This document shows positions 1 through 12,063 of a DNA stretch of 64,000 nucleotides, piece after piece. The stretch comes from Anopheles merus (lineage: Eukaryota > Arthropoda > Insecta > Diptera > Culicidae), in the NCBI RefSeq assembly GCF_017562075.2, contig NC_054083.1:13060107-13124106 (forward strand), written 5' to 3'. Made by a program: the position numbers and the translations under genes. The notes below the pieces were generated by a model, which was not told the DNA's origin, made no database searches, and saw nothing but the letters and a program-made list of their open reading frames with translations. Position 1 is the first letter of the stretch, and each line of letters opens with the position of its first letter.

Positions 1-585
1 AGATTTAGTAGGATTCATCCGCATTTTCAAATTGGTGATAAAATCACCTTTTATTGATTTGGTCAGTAATCTGTATCTACTGGAAAGATGTCTGATTTGC
101 ACACGTGTATTTAAGACCGATATCAGTCTGCCAAACGCGGCTGGAAAGAAAAAGGGCCAAATAAAACTGCAGCAAGTGATTTGTCTAATATGCCTTTAAT
201 GACCCTTCAATGAAATACAGCAAATTGTTTTACTCGGTAAGAAAAGATATAATCGTCTTCAATACGACTTTTTCCCAAATGCAACGCTTACGATTGCACT
301 TTTTCGTTAACACGAATAATAAACAAAAAGAATTTGGTTGCAAACGTTAATTTTTATTGCATTAGTTTTTTGTTGCTGTTTATGAACAATAGCTATTACA
401 TCTACTAGGTTTCTATCATGTAATTCGTACTATTCTTATTTAACAATTTGTTAGTAATTTATCATGAAAATTTTGAATAAAATTGTTCTAAAAGCATTTA
501 AAAAACGTTCTCGATCCAAAACCTGTTCACTAACCAAAACGAAATCCGAAGGTGTGTCGAATACTACAACAACCGCTGACAACAA
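1..585. other. 3' flank of GALK2, no gene
   Basis: AT-rich sequence with no convincing coding frame. On the minus strand an AATAAA signal lies at 353-358, about 230 bases past the kinase stop codon, and is a plausible polyadenylation site for that gene. Nothing else is recognised. Confidence 0.6.
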
Positions 586-2450
586 CTATGGCGTAGGAAG
601 AATGTTGTTTTGTTGCTTTTCGATCAAATATATTTCCGCTCCTCTTTGCGGGCTGGTGGTGAAGCACAGACTGCCAATATCGCTTGTCTGTGCCTTAGAA
701 ATGTTGGCGTAAAACTCCGCTTTTAGCGTTTCGACAAATCGCTTGCTTTCCTCTACACCGTCGCACAGTGCCACAGTGCATCCACCCCACCTACAAATGA
801 AAGCGGAAAGTATATCATTAGAGTATGACATTCCCTCAATACTGAATGCATGCGCAAACCGACCCAGCTCCAGTGAGACGTGTTCCGACGCCCAGCCGAT
901 CGGAAATGGTAACGATCTGATCCAGATTTTCGTGAGAGCATTCGTACAGCGTGCGCAACGATTCGTGCGACTGCTTCATCAGAGCTTTCATACGCGAAAT
1001 GCAATCCTCCGGCGTGGACTTTGCCGTTTCTATAAACTGCTGCACGCGTAGAGCCTCTGTAAGAGCAATTCATGTGTTATTTCTGCAATATTGAAAAGTA
1101 CTGGGGTTGGTAATTACCTTGAACTACATGTAACGCTCGCTGTTTTAGCTTGAAAGTTTGCGAGTTGCGCGTGTTTGGCGTTAACAGATTTTCCGTAAAG
1201 TCCTCTTCGGTTACTTCCAGCAGCTTTAGCAGATCGGATCTGGTGTACACATTCAGGCTCAAGTTCGCGTGCACCAGTGCATCCATCTGCTTTAGCGAAT
1301 AGCCAAGCGCCTTCTGCAGATCGGCGAAACGATTCAGCTCACGCCAGTTCAGCTTCATCTGCTTCGCCAACAATCTGTAAGAACGCACTAGTTAGAAAGC
1401 GATACCTTGTGGTCAGAAATGGTTCCACAGTACCTGCTGGCAAGTCTACACTCCACCACCCGCTGGTTAAAGTCGGACGTGGCCGCCTTGTTTGCCTCGG
1501 ATAGGCTATTGGCAATTACAAACACCGCATTCGCTGGCAGCTGAATCGGTGTGGCTCGCAACGGATTCCACTCGATCAACTGGGCACATCCTTCCTGCGC
1601 CAGGTATGCAATGGCCTGGTCCATGCCACCTCCTTGCGTACCGATGAACTTTTCACACTCGGCCGAAATGGTGGCAAGTGTTTGCTTGTTCAATGTGGCC
1701 TGTTAAGGTTAAGTGGCTTTTAGTTGGTTAAAAGTTCGTTACTTGATACTGCGCTTTGTCTTACATTGTGCATGTATGCTGTGGCTAGAACTGTTGCACT
1801 CACGATCGCACTCGAGCTGGATAGACCGGAGGCTGGTGGAATGTTGCCGGAAAGCATAATCATCATGCCACGGGCTGGGTCGTGCTGTATGGTGCTGTTG
1901 TCTAGTATGCCTTTCACGCCACACAGTACGTACTGATACCAGTTAGGCCCGCCAACGCTCGGAACATCGATGCTGGGAAAGGAAGTACACGTTTAATTTA
2001 CACGTCTGTTATTGGATGGGTGGATTAGCGATTACCTAAAGGTGAGCACATTGCACTTGTACGACTTGAAGCTGTTGTCAGCATTTTTGATATGCAGGAG
2101 GTTGTCGTCCGATGGAGCAACTGCCAGCAAGATCGTCTGCTCAATCGCCATCGGAAACACGGGATACCCACAGTAGTCGACATGCTCACCGATAATATTC
2201 ACCCTGTGAATACAAAGATCAAAGTATTTCTTATGAATACTATCCTATTGCACAAAAATAATCCTGCCAAAACTAAAACTTCTACATCTAGAAATTGTGA
2301 CCATTTCCACTACCTTCCACTGCACCGCACAACGAAGCTAGGGCGGCGAGCAAATTCGGTGGAAAAACATTCCAACACCCGGGACAGCCGCCTGCATTCG
2401 GGCGCCGCTTCGAGTACTTGCACGCAGAGGTCGCTCTGATCGTTGGCCAT
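586..2450 (-). CDS. GALK2: N-acetylgalactosamine kinase (GHMP family, GALK2-like)
   Basis: Predicted to phosphorylate N-acetylgalactosamine at C1 with ATP, in the cytosol, as family members do. Seven coding exons join in frame with GT-AG introns: 2450-2314, 2203-2036, 1972-1765, 1699-1434, 1374-1118, 1056-864 and 790-586, giving 477 residues (human GALK2 is about 458). Visible motifs: the galactokinase signature GRVNIIGEHVDY around residues 45-56, split by intron 1; the GHMP ATP-binding loop PPASGLSSSSA around 147-157; and the C-terminal motif LTGAGWGGC around 406-414, again split by an intron. The tryptophan in GAGWGGC favours GALK2 over GALK1. The ATG at 2450 follows a purine-rich context (agcgATGG). 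It is divergently oriented from RPAP3, with a 4 kb repeat-rich spacer between. An ordinary galactokinase is the main alternative. Confidence 0.9.
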
Positions 2451-3412
2451 CGCTAGCACGTGCACGAACCACCAATCAATCAACCACACAGCGCGCTGTT
2501 CGAGCTCACTAACACCACTTCAATACGCACGCACAGGGCCAAGCAATCGAGGGCGCTGCGAGATGTAAACAAAACAATGCTCGCACTTTCCGCAAACGCG
2601 CGACAAGTGCAAACGGGTTTTGCGTAAAGTACCGGCCGGCGTAAATGTAAGCTGCGTCGGCGGAAGCGGCTCACTGCACCTCACTGTATCACGTCAGCTG
2701 TTTCTCGGCTTGTTTACCCGCACAACGACCAACGCTCGGGAGCTCCGGGAGGAGTTGTACCTTGCTGCTGCCTCGGATGCGTACGACTGTGCTCTGGAGT
2801 ACGGCCAAAGCAAGCTGAACTGACACGTAGTTATGAGAGCGTTATCATATGGTATGCCTGCCAACTGTACGCGAGAGTTTGGATGTGTTGGTGTATGCGA
2901 ACTGTAGAATTGGGACCCCCTTTAGCATGTTATTTGCAGATTAGTTTAACGGTTGAATTGTAAGATAAAGTCAATCAAAACACGATAACAGCAAATGGAG
3001 TAATTTTGCACAAGCGCTTTATACAGTGGGCCCTCACTGGTTGAACTTCTATTGCCTGTCAACTATTGATTTTGTGCTTTGTAGTTAGCAGGTCTTTCCA
3101 TATAAAAAATACGATACGTTCCTTAACTTTTCTTGAACCGGGTTATCCACACAAACGTATGCTTTTTAATTAAAGTGTCAGTCCACTATTGAGCGTCCAA
3201 TTAAAAAGCATGCCAACTTAAAATTGTTCAACTGTTGAATTCCGACATATTCCGATAATTGGGGATAAAATTTAATAAAATAGGAACTAAAAAGGTTATG
3301 TTAAGCATTTCACATAAATCATAAAAAATTACGCATTCGTGGGGCGCGTTGTCGTTGGCTCCTTAACAACTGTGGTTACTCCAGATTCACCAAACCCTGT
3401 TTTGTTGCGATT
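2451..3412. other. upstream region of GALK2, no gene
   Basis: The first 400 bases are GC-rich and contiguous with the kinase start, so they probably hold its promoter and 5' UTR. After about 2830 the sequence becomes AT-rich. No supported gene. Confidence 0.5.
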
Positions 3413-3838
3413 GCCCAAGCGCCACAGATTAAGCTTAAACGACTGGAAAATCAAATCTTCTTCTTCTTGTTTGGCACAACAACCGCTGTCGGTCAAGGCC
3501 TGCTTGAACCCACTAGTGAAGTGATGAGCTTGGCTTTCAGTGACTTATTGTTACCATAGCAGGATAGTCACAGTCCTACGTATGGGGGCACGGTCTATTC
3601 GGGGCTTGAACCCATGACGGGCGTGTTGTTAAGTCGTACGAGTTGACGACTGTACCACCAGAACGGCCCCAATCAAAATCGGAAAATCAAATATCCATTG
3701 AAAATGAAAGCTCCATAGCTTCACTGGCTTGCTCAAAAGGTGGCGTATTACAACTCATCATCATATTGCTGTCCTTTTCTTGCAATATGTTTCGACAAGT
3801 TTTGTCTGTTCATGACCTATACTCTCGAATGACCTATA
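3413..3838. repeat. direct duplication, copy A, interrupted by a SINE
   Basis: Bases 3413-3456 plus 3681-3838 align by eye with 4082-4257 in the same orientation. They share an AAGCGCCACAGATTAAGC stretch and a GGCGTATTACAACTCATCAT stretch. Copy A carries the SINE at 3457-3680 and copy B does not. The parent repeat family was not recognised. Confidence 0.8.
3457..3680 (-). mobile_element. tRNA-like SINE (SINE200 type), full-length, reverse
   Basis: Read on the minus strand, it begins near GGGGCCGTTC, carries an A-box-like TGGTACAGTCG and a B-box-like GGGTTCAAGCCC, and ends in an (AAG)n tail. It is flanked by an exact 12-base target site duplication, GGAAAATCAAAT, at 3445-3456 and 3681-3692. 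The uninterrupted target survives in copy B near 4112-4123. The family name is from memory and tentative. Confidence 0.85.
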
Positions 3839-4081
3839 GCTCGAACTCCATAGCTGATTTGGGGCTGTTTAAAGAAAAATCATTCCGATGTCGTACTTTG
3901 TGGGTGATTAAGAGATGAAACGGTAGGGGAAAGGGGGGCCAAATGGGCACCCTATATTTAAGCATTATTTCACTACAAAGATTCTTTCCGATGCTCAAAA
4001 TGTATTCATTAGAGTGTTTTATGAACACCATGTAAGTTTCATTACCCTTATATAACAAATAAGCAAGAAAAATGCAAAATA

Positions 4082-4257
4082 CCCAAGCGCCACAGATTAA
4101 GCTTAAACGACTGGAAAATTGAATATCCATAGGAAAAAAATGAAAGCTTCACAGCTTCATTGGTTTGATCAATAGATGGCGTATTACAACTCATCATTAT
4201 ATTGCTATCCTTTTCTTGCAATGTGTTTCGACAAGTTTCATCTTATAATGACCTATA
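4082..4257. repeat. direct duplication, copy B (empty SINE site)
   Basis: Paralogous to 3413-3838 without the SINE. GGAAAATTGAAT corresponds to the duplicated target, and the sequence runs straight on into the segment that follows the SINE in copy A. Confidence 0.8.
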
Positions 4258-4282
4258 AAGCCTTCTAACTTTCTGAGCAAAA

Positions 4283-4672
4283 ATCTATATGGATGGTCGT
4301 GTGGTCAGATACGTGGGTATCAACACCAACGACCATTACTCAAAACTCACTTGCTTCAGTACTGGTGGTTTCCGTTGGAGTTTAGTATTTAAACAATCGT
4401 ATCGCCGTTCTAGTTCTAGCGATGCATAACTTCAATGCGAAACCATACAGTACAGAGGAAATGAGAAAGCTCTCCTCCAAGCGAGGAAGCTCCACAGGTT
4501 GGGGTATCCCACAAACAGATGGCGCCACCAGCTTTTTTGCTATTTTTAGAATGCATGAGTCGTTTGCCGTCTGCTAAACGAAGTCTTTCTATATTCCGTT
4601 TAGGTAGAGAATTTGAGGCGTTTAGAAGCCGTTTAGTGGTCGTTTAGTGGATTTGTGGCACTTGGGTAAGGT
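4283..4672 (+). repeat. dispersed repeat, copy 1 (uninterrupted)
   Basis: Its first 70 bases (4283-4354, GTGGTCAGATACGTGGGTAT) recur at 9468-9540. The remainder (from about 4410, CTAGTTCTAGCGATGCATAA onward) recurs at 5814-6216. It contains the intact site CCGTTTAGTGG that is split by a MITE in the second copy. It could be a SINE or another non-autonomous element; the family is not identified. Confidence 0.7.
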
Positions 4673-4861
4673 TTAGTAGCATATTGATGTAATTTTGTCA
4701 CTTCGAAAATAAGCTTAAATCAGTGTCACAGCGATGCAGTGAAGTTTTACATGACATATTTTTAAATATATGATATTTCTATACAATTTGTCTGAAGAAA
4801 GCAAGGCGATTTAATACGTATTTTTACTAATATAACAAAAAATACAAAAATGCTTTACGTG

Positions 4862-5337
4862 GGGCAAAATGGGCAGTTACGCTTGGGGCAAAATTGGGTG
4901 TGTTATGCAAGATTTAATGAAAATAATTGGACAAAATACCCAGAAAAATCATTTGATGGGTTTCCAAATCAATACAAATGATGTTAGAAGTGGAGAAAAT
5001 ATTCTTCATTGGAAGTTGGGAAGAAAAACAGAAAGGGGGTTTAGCAGTTTCTTTTCTGTGTCAGTGTAGTAAGCGAATCATTATAGAGATGGCGCTAGTG
5101 TTTAACGTATTTTCATTTGAAATAAGGAGACAACTTTTGAAGCTCATTTTGTTCGAAGTGTCACGTCGGTTTGTCGGTGCTAATACTTCCTCCGCCATTT
5201 GTACTCGGAAAAGTTGTTTCCATCTAAGCAGCCGCGAACAGAGCATATTTTGACAAAAGTGATCGCCTTCATTGCAAATGACAGTACTTCCGTGTGGGAC
5301 AGTTTTGTAACGCAAGTGTCACCTCGGTTTGTCGGTG
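4862..5337. mobile_element. rearranged fragments of the THAP-type TIR element
   Basis: Bases 4862-5180 match the 3' part of the element at 49771-50204 in plus orientation, ending in its terminal repeat. Bases 5181-5337 match its 5' half in minus orientation, ending in the other terminal repeat. The coding-like stretch is frameshifted relative to the two better copies. This looks like a head-to-head remnant. Confidence 0.7.
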
Positions 5338-5380
5338 GCTCTAGTTCTAGCGATGCATAACTTCAATGCGAAGCTATACA

Positions 5381-5813
5381 ACCACCGACAAACCGACGTG
5401 ACACTTCGAACAAAATGAGCTTCAAAAGTTGTCTCCTTATTTCAAATGAAAATACGTTAAACACTAGCGCCATCTCTATAATGATTCGCTTACTACACTG
5501 ACATAGAGAAGAAACTGCTAAACCCCCTTTTTGTTTTTCTTCGCAAATTCCAATGCGTATTGTTTTATGTACTTCTCACATCTTTTGCATTGATTTGAAA
5601 ACTTATAAAATGATTTTCCTGGGTGTTTTGTCCAATAATTCTCACAAAATCTTGCCTCACACCTCCTTCGCCATTTGTATTTAGAAAAGTTGTTTACATC
5701 GAAGCAGCAGTGAACAGAGCTTACTTTGACAGAAGTGTTCGCCTCACTGGTAAATGACAGTACTTTCGTGTGCGACACTTTTGTAACGCCAGTGTCATGT
5801 CGGTTTGTCGGTG
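5381..5813 (-). mobile_element. THAP-bearing TIR element, second copy, minus
   Basis: A nearly complete copy of the element at 49771-50204 on the opposite strand, beginning with ACCACCGACAAACC and ending in the inverted counterpart minus its last two bases. It carries the same 86-codon open frame (5518-5778, minus), starting at GTG rather than ATG and differing from the other copy at only a few residues. It is flanked on both sides by a roughly 42-base duplicate containing CTAGTTCTAGCGATGCATAA, and no clean short target duplication was seen. Confidence 0.75.
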
Positions 5814-6216
5814 CTAGTTCTAGCGATGCATAACTTCAATGCGAAGCCATACAACAGTACAGAGGGAATGATAAAGCTCTCCTCCAAGCGAGGAATCTTC
5901 ACTGGTTGGGTATCCCACCAACAGATGGTGCCACCAGCTTTTTGCTATTTTTAGAATGCATGAGTCGTTTGCCGTCTGCTAAACGAAGTCTTTCTATATT
6001 TCGTTTAGGTTGAGAGCTTGAGTCGTTTAGAACCCGTTTAGGCAGTGGTAATCGCTGATACGGGCATATGTGCTCTTTCTGAAAATTTATGGAATTTGAC
6101 ACCGGCAGCGGGTGACAGTTTGAAATGGGTCAAACAATTTTGATTTTTTCCTCACGCATTCCCGCAGTAACGATCACCGCTGCCTTAGTGGTCGTTTGGT
6201 GGATATGCAGCACTTG
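5814..6216 (+). repeat. dispersed repeat, copy 2 (MITE-interrupted)
   Basis: Matches 4410-4672 except for the inserted block at 6041-6184. Shared landmarks include AAGCTCTCCTCCAAGCGAGG and GAGTCGTTTGCCGTCTGCTA. Confidence 0.75.
6041..6184. mobile_element. 144-bp MITE with TTA target duplication
   Basis: Begins GGCAGTGGTAATCG and ends in an inverted counterpart; 18 of 24 terminal bases match. It is flanked by TTA at 6038-6040 and 6185-6187. The paralogous copy at 4631-4640 shows a single TTA at the same point and no insert, which defines the element ends. A 3-bp TWA duplication fits the PIF/Harbinger group, but the superfamily is an inference. No coding capacity. Confidence 0.85.
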
Positions 6217-6533
6217 GGATTTTCATAAGATCATTCTAGAGATTTGAACTAACCACACAACGGCAGGATTTTCTTTCGTATTGTAATCTAATCGCTTAAA
6301 AGTAATTGCTATTCCTAATCTGCCTGGTTTTCTGTTGCAAAATAACGACCTGTTTACAATTTAAAAAAATGCTGGCAAAATGTCATTCCCGTTTATACCA
6401 GCACGAATCGCTTGACAACCCAAACCGCCCGGACTCTACTGTGTTTGATGTCTCCATAAACAAAGATTGCAAAAGTGTACATCGTTTCCAGCAACCAGGC
6501 GCAGTGCGATTTTTGTGAAATTCTGCTGATATA

Positions 6534-9059
6534 ATGGACACCATAGAATCCCAACTGGCGGTGCGAAACAAATGCGAACAGATGCAGAAATCTATCAAAG
6601 AGCTGTACGAATGGGAAGAGCAAATGAAAAGCGCCAACATCGCCAAAGTACAGCCAGCTGATAATAGTGAGGTTAGTTAATGGAACTGCAGGCAGTTTTT
6701 TGTTGTTGTTAAATCATATTTATTAATTAAAATGTTAGTACACAGTTTGTTAACACCGCTGTAATGATTTTTCCGATGTATTTCTTTCGCGCAGAAGAAA
6801 GCTCTACCCCCGGTGCGAAGCGACGTGAAGGCAATGAGCAAATTTTCCGAGGACGTTGCGTCGCTGGAAAAACAAGATGAAGCGGAGAGCGAATGTATGT
6901 AATTAGGGATGAATATGTAATTCATTTTACGCGTGTGTTTTAAACCATCTCTTGAATGTGACTTTACAGCAGCGAAGAAAAAAATGTTGGCCGATGCGGA
7001 AATTCTGAAAGAGAGGGGTAATAAGCAGTGCAAGCTTGGCAACTACCAGGAAGCCATTGAGCTCTATACGCAGGCCATCGAAACATACGGCGATAATGCG
7101 GCCTACTACAGCAACCGTGCGCTGTGTTACATGAATTTGGATCTTTTTGATGAGTGTCTGGCTGACTGTAGCACCTCGATTGAAAAGGATCCCAAATACG
7201 TCAAGGCGTACTACCGCCGGATGCAGGCTTACGAGCGGTTGGGGGAAAGCGAAAAGGCGGCTGCCGAATGCCGACAAATACTGCAATTATCGCAGGATGA
7301 AAGTGAGCTGAACGCGACCAAGCGAGATTTAGCCCGAATAGAGAAGCGCCTAAGCGATGCCAACAGTCAGAAGGGAGCTTCTTCGCCGGGCAAGGAAAAG
7401 CCACCGAAGGGGGCGAAGATGGATCCAATGCTGGCATTGGTGAAGCAGGAAGCGGACAAGTACAAGGAGCTGGGCAACAAGCATCTCGCACGCAAGGACT
7501 TTGAAAAGGCGGAACGAAGCTACAGCAAAGCAATCTCTCTGTTTGGCGACGAGGCCATTTACTACACAAATCGCAGTCTCTGCTACTGGAATCTGAAAGA
7601 TTACGACAAATGTTTGGCCGACTGCAACAAGGCAATACAGCTGGACGAAAGCTACTTCCGGCCGTATTACCGCCGTATGCAGGTGCGCGAACTTCGCGGC
7701 GCTTACCAGAGTGCGGTCGAGGACTGTCGTAAGTTTATCGAGCTCACCAAGGACGATAAACAGAAGCAGACGGCCGAGAAGGACCTGCAGCGGCTGGAGA
7801 GGCTGGTCAAGAGCGAGCAACCCGCCAAACAGGCGTTCGTTTGGAGTGAAATCAAGAAAAATGCCAAACTGATCAAGTTCATTCAGAAGCCACCGCACCT
7901 TCGATCGAAAAAGCCACTAACCCGGATACCCATCAAGGACGTCATTCCGTGTCCGATTGCGATCGACAGCCGAGTTCTTCCCCCACCCTCGCAGCGCAAA
8001 AGCATCCCGGATGCTGCGATCGATAAAATGTTCAACAACAACACGGGCGAACGGTTGGTCGAGCCAAAAGAGGAGATCAACCTCGAGCATCTGTTTCCGG
8101 CACATTCAAACAAACTGCGCAACTTGTTCTCTCCCCCAACCACACCGACCGAACAGAGAAAACCAATTACTGCACCAGCAGCACCGGCAGCAGCGGTCGT
8201 ATCACCTCCAAACAAAACCACCACTCCCGTGCCCGTAGCAACAGCGGTAACAAAGGAGTCTACAAATGCGAACTCGAAAGCAAAAGAGGGCAAATCGGCA
8301 AGCACAGCTCAACCGGCGCAATCAACGCAAAATAAAATAGAAAAGAATAAGATCAACCAAGGAAATCAGGTTAGTATTGAATTGAACTATCCTAATACCA
8401 TTACAATCGCAACGTTTGGACTTCTAAATATTTGCAGGATTCAAACGAAAAACGTCCCAAAAAGGTTGCTACTTTTGCTGCTGCTGCTGCACAACCACCA
8501 TCGATGCGTCCCACAACCATTCCTGGAGCTCCCAAGTCAAGCGCACAATTTTACACCACATGGAGTGGGCTGGACGAGGATCTGCGATATCTGTACTTAA
8601 AGGTAATGGAATGCAACGTGTGAAATGTGCGTAGCGGTGAGAGAATGTCTTACCACGGTCTGATGTGTCCTTCCCCTTTTCCCTCTTACAGTCACTGAGT
8701 GGCAAGCCGATGAACACACTGCTCGGTGCTAGCTTGTCTAGCGAAATGCTTAGCGAACTGTTACACATCCTACATAAACGCTTCATTCCTGACCGCGCAG
8801 AGGTGAGCCACGTGTTGAAGGAAATCGTGCAGAATGAATCGATAAACATACTGTCGCTGATGATGAACAAAACGGATCGAGACGGTAAGCGTGCGCCGCA
8901 CTAGGCTTTGGCATTCAAGCCTCGGTCGCTCTGGTGTATTCTAGTTTCCTTTTCTACTTTTATCATACAGCCGTGGCAGCATTGCTCAAGTATATGGAAG
9001 CAAATAATAGTGCAACGAAGGAGGACTTGGACCGCATCCGGCACAAACTGATCTCATGA
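6534..9059 (+). CDS. spag: RNA polymerase II-associated protein 3 (RPAP3, spaghetti)
   Basis: An HSP90 cochaperone of the R2TP complex, which assembles RNA polymerases, snoRNPs and PIKK kinases in the cytoplasm; this role is known for the family. Six exons join in frame: 6534-6671, 6795-6894, 6970-8369, 8438-8602, 8692-8884 and 8971-9059, giving 694 residues (human RPAP3 is about 665). Two three-repeat TPR domains are clear, near residues 88-185 and 239-340. Each contains the ELGNK/ERGNK, YSNRALCY/YTNRSLCY and YYRRMQ landmarks of HSP90/HSP70-binding TPRs. A low-complexity Ala/Pro/Thr linker follows, then the RPAP3 C-terminal domain near 580-694, which binds the RUVBL ATPases. The stop is TGA at 9057, with AATAAA at 9311-9316. 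The TPR pair plus the C-terminal domain makes confusion with other TPR cochaperones unlikely. Confidence 0.92.
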
Positions 9060-12000
9060 AATAGAACGTAAACGATGCCACAGTAAAGCTAATACCAGGT
9101 TCAATGAAGGATGTTCTTATATGGAATTATAATGGAAAATTGAATTAAATTCAACTGAATTGAGAAAAAACACAATATCGTCGTCTAGTTTGCTATCCTA
9201 CCCGCAAGCTGGTGAGAGTATGGCCTGCGTGCGTGTTCACCAAAATCCATTTCAAATATATAACCACATACATCATGTAATTAGTTGGCATTAAGGTTAC
9301 TACTATAGCAAATAAAATGATTTTAATGCTGAAGTATTAGCTCACTCTTTACAGCGTAATAAAAAAAAGCACGGAAAAGAACTGTAATCTGGATAAGATC
9401 GTTGGTTGGGAAAAAAATGAAGCGTTGTTAAGCATCGACGGAATACAGGGGGTTTCAGATGTTCTGTACTATATGAATGGTCGAGTGGTCAGATACATGG
9501 GTATCAACACCATCAACCATTATTCAAAGCTCACTTGCTTATGTACATTCAGATGTTCTAATGTGACACTTTCCTGACTCGTTTGGCACCCCGTTGAACA
9601 AGCAAATATGAAATTCCAATTATATTCCCATTGAGTCTGTACAGAAAGGGTGCTAATAAGAAAGAAGTCAAGAAAGTGCCCCAAAATTATGAGGAACCCT
9701 TTAAGATTCTGTTTAAGTTGTTATTTTTAAATATACACACACTTAATTTACTAACACACATTCATACTTCATCAAACAATATATCGTGTTTTATTCATTT
9801 CAGTTCCACTGTATTTCATTTACTAGAAAGTACGTTTCTAGCAGTTTGAAGGAACCTTTCCTATATTTGAGATTCAAATTTAGTCATTATTCTCACATTA
9901 TCCTTTCGAATCATGCATCCATACAAGAAAACAGATAAAAAAAAAGATTGAACAACAAGATGATCTCCTCTATTTATATATATTTTTTTAATACTACACA
10001 ATTCGTGTTTTTGCGTCCACACTTCTTAGTCTGTCGGTTTCAAAACAATGGTTTATGTATGTAGATGACTTGGCGCAATGTAAAGCGCGCGTGCACAAAC
10101 ACGCTCTCTTTTCGCGAGTTTGTGTCTTCTTCCCTTTCTCATGCTCTCATTTCTCATTTCAAACTTTTCAATAATACACCATTCTCCTGTGTCCAGAACC
10201 TCATAAAAGACCACGTTTGCTTCTTATTACCCCGTCTAATATATATTTTCTTGTATTACGGTTTGTTTTTGTTCTATCGCTAATAACAGCGCATAGAGTT
10301 TTAGAGCACTTTCAATACATTTGGTATGCTTGGTTGGGTGAGAGAGAGAGAGAGAGAGAGTTGTGTGTATTCAAGTACAATTGAATGTAACTATGTAATG
10401 GCGCGATTTTTTATTTTATTTTATTTTCGCTGTTTTGCCTATGCTTTCCTAATCTCACACACTGACTGACACGCGGCGACACATACACTCACACGCACAC
10501 ACAAAGACGTTGTTTTAAGAGATGAAATCGTACTGTTTATTATTAAAAGAACACACACACACACACTTTTCCCAAGCCCCCGAGAACGGAGCATGGAAAA
10601 TAGGTAAATGTGTGTAATATTTTGTGAGTAGTTAAGTGTGCATTTGTCGTGAGTGTGTGAGAGCCGCTGTTTTGGTTCATTGGATGGCTGGTTGGATGGT
10701 TGATTATACGGTTAAGTTCATCATCTCTTATCGTAAATGGAAGTAGAACATACTGTGGTCAAAAAATGCACTCGGGGATTGGGGTCGTAACTGCTCCCCT
10801 TCACTTCATCTCGTTACATCTATTCTACACACTGGACATATGATGCACGTACTATATTTGGGAGCAAAAAGAGGGACAAATCGGTAGAAAATGCGTTTTT
10901 GGCTTCCCACTTAATCTTGTTAGCGAGTTGTTTAGATGTATTGAATAGAGTCGGAGGATTAGCGTAATCTTGAAGGCCTACAAGACTTAATTGCAGCGAT
11001 TGCGCTTTTTATTTCGATTTTATTTAATTCATGAGATTACTGGGAATTTCGCTGGTTCAAAAAAGACACTTGGCGTACCTGTGTGTATGTGTGTTTAGTT
11101 TTTGTATGTTTGAGAGGACACAAATGTTTCCTTTTCATGGATTCAAAAATATCCATCATCCAGCGCGCTCGCTGAGCTGGGAGAAATAGTAAGTAACAGT
11201 AAAATTCTCTCCTTCTCTATTTCTCTCGCTCTATTCTATCCTGACTGCAAAAGACGACGGTGAAACTAAGGATGAACGTAAAGACTAAACTATATTACCC
11301 TGCCGGTTTTTAAACTGCCAATGCGATATACTAATCTGTAAGAAAATGCCCGTATTATCAATAATGCGCGGAACCAGTGTAATGGTTCGCTAGTGATGCA
11401 CTAGGTAAAATCATATTTCTTATGGTCGTCCCACTTCCCACACAACCTACAAGCACATCAGCATCCTAGCAAAAGCGCAACATATAATAGCATTGTCACG
11501 ATAGGGACGTGATTAATAGTGAAATAGTGAAACCGAATGGTGGTTGACTGTAGTTATTGAAAAGTTTTGGGTTTTTTGCCATGATAGCAGTGATCTTCTC
11601 TCCTTTCCGGTAAGTAAAAAGTGTAGCGGAAGGATATCAAAGGCAAATGAAATGCTTACACTACACCGTAGAATGACCGTACCGTACCGTACACAGTTAT
11701 CAAATGTAAAAATGCTCTTATTTAGGGGATTTTCGCGCCTGTTTGCCGCTGCTACTGCTGCTATTGAGATAAAATCTATTGTAGTTAAACAGTAAAAGCA
11801 TACACGTCTTGTAGTAGTTCTACTTCCATGCTGTTTTCTTTCTGTTGCTGACAAAACACGCGCGCCCCCGCTTAGGAGAAGAAGACTAGGCTTGCTTAAT
11901 GTTCTTTTCCAACCTCTGTCCTAGACCATGTCTAAAAGTTCGCAATATTTCTTACGTACTCAAAACAATGTTACATTCTTCAACATGCTGGCGGGAACGC

Positions 12001-12063
12001 GGCCTCGGCGCTCGGGCTGGATTGCGCGCGCACACACCCTGTTCAGTTTGCACCACCATTTAT
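9060..12063. other. convergent spacer and probable long hnRNP K 3' UTR
   Basis: RPAP3 ends from the left and hnRNP K from the right. AATAAA on plus lies at 9311-9316 for RPAP3. On the minus strand, AATAAA occurs at 11008-11013 and overlaps the hnRNP K stop at 12059-12064. AT-rich, with a GA microsatellite at 10339-10360 and short CA runs. I see no coding gene; how far the minus-strand 3' UTR extends is not decidable here. Confidence 0.5.
9468..9540 (+). repeat. fragment of dispersed repeat
   Basis: About 73 bases closely matching 4283-4354, sharing GTATCAACACC and CTCACTTGCTT. Only the first part of the longer repeat is present. Confidence 0.75.

Noticed and set aside
3640..3660. tRNA gene
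   Set aside because: The A- and B-box-like sequences belong to the SINE copies. No complete cloverleaf was seen there or elsewhere, although no structure scan could be run.
7201..8305. Several 120-180 codon minus frames across the RPAP3 TPR exon
   Set aside because: They are antisense shadows of a well-conserved coding exon with no domain of their own.
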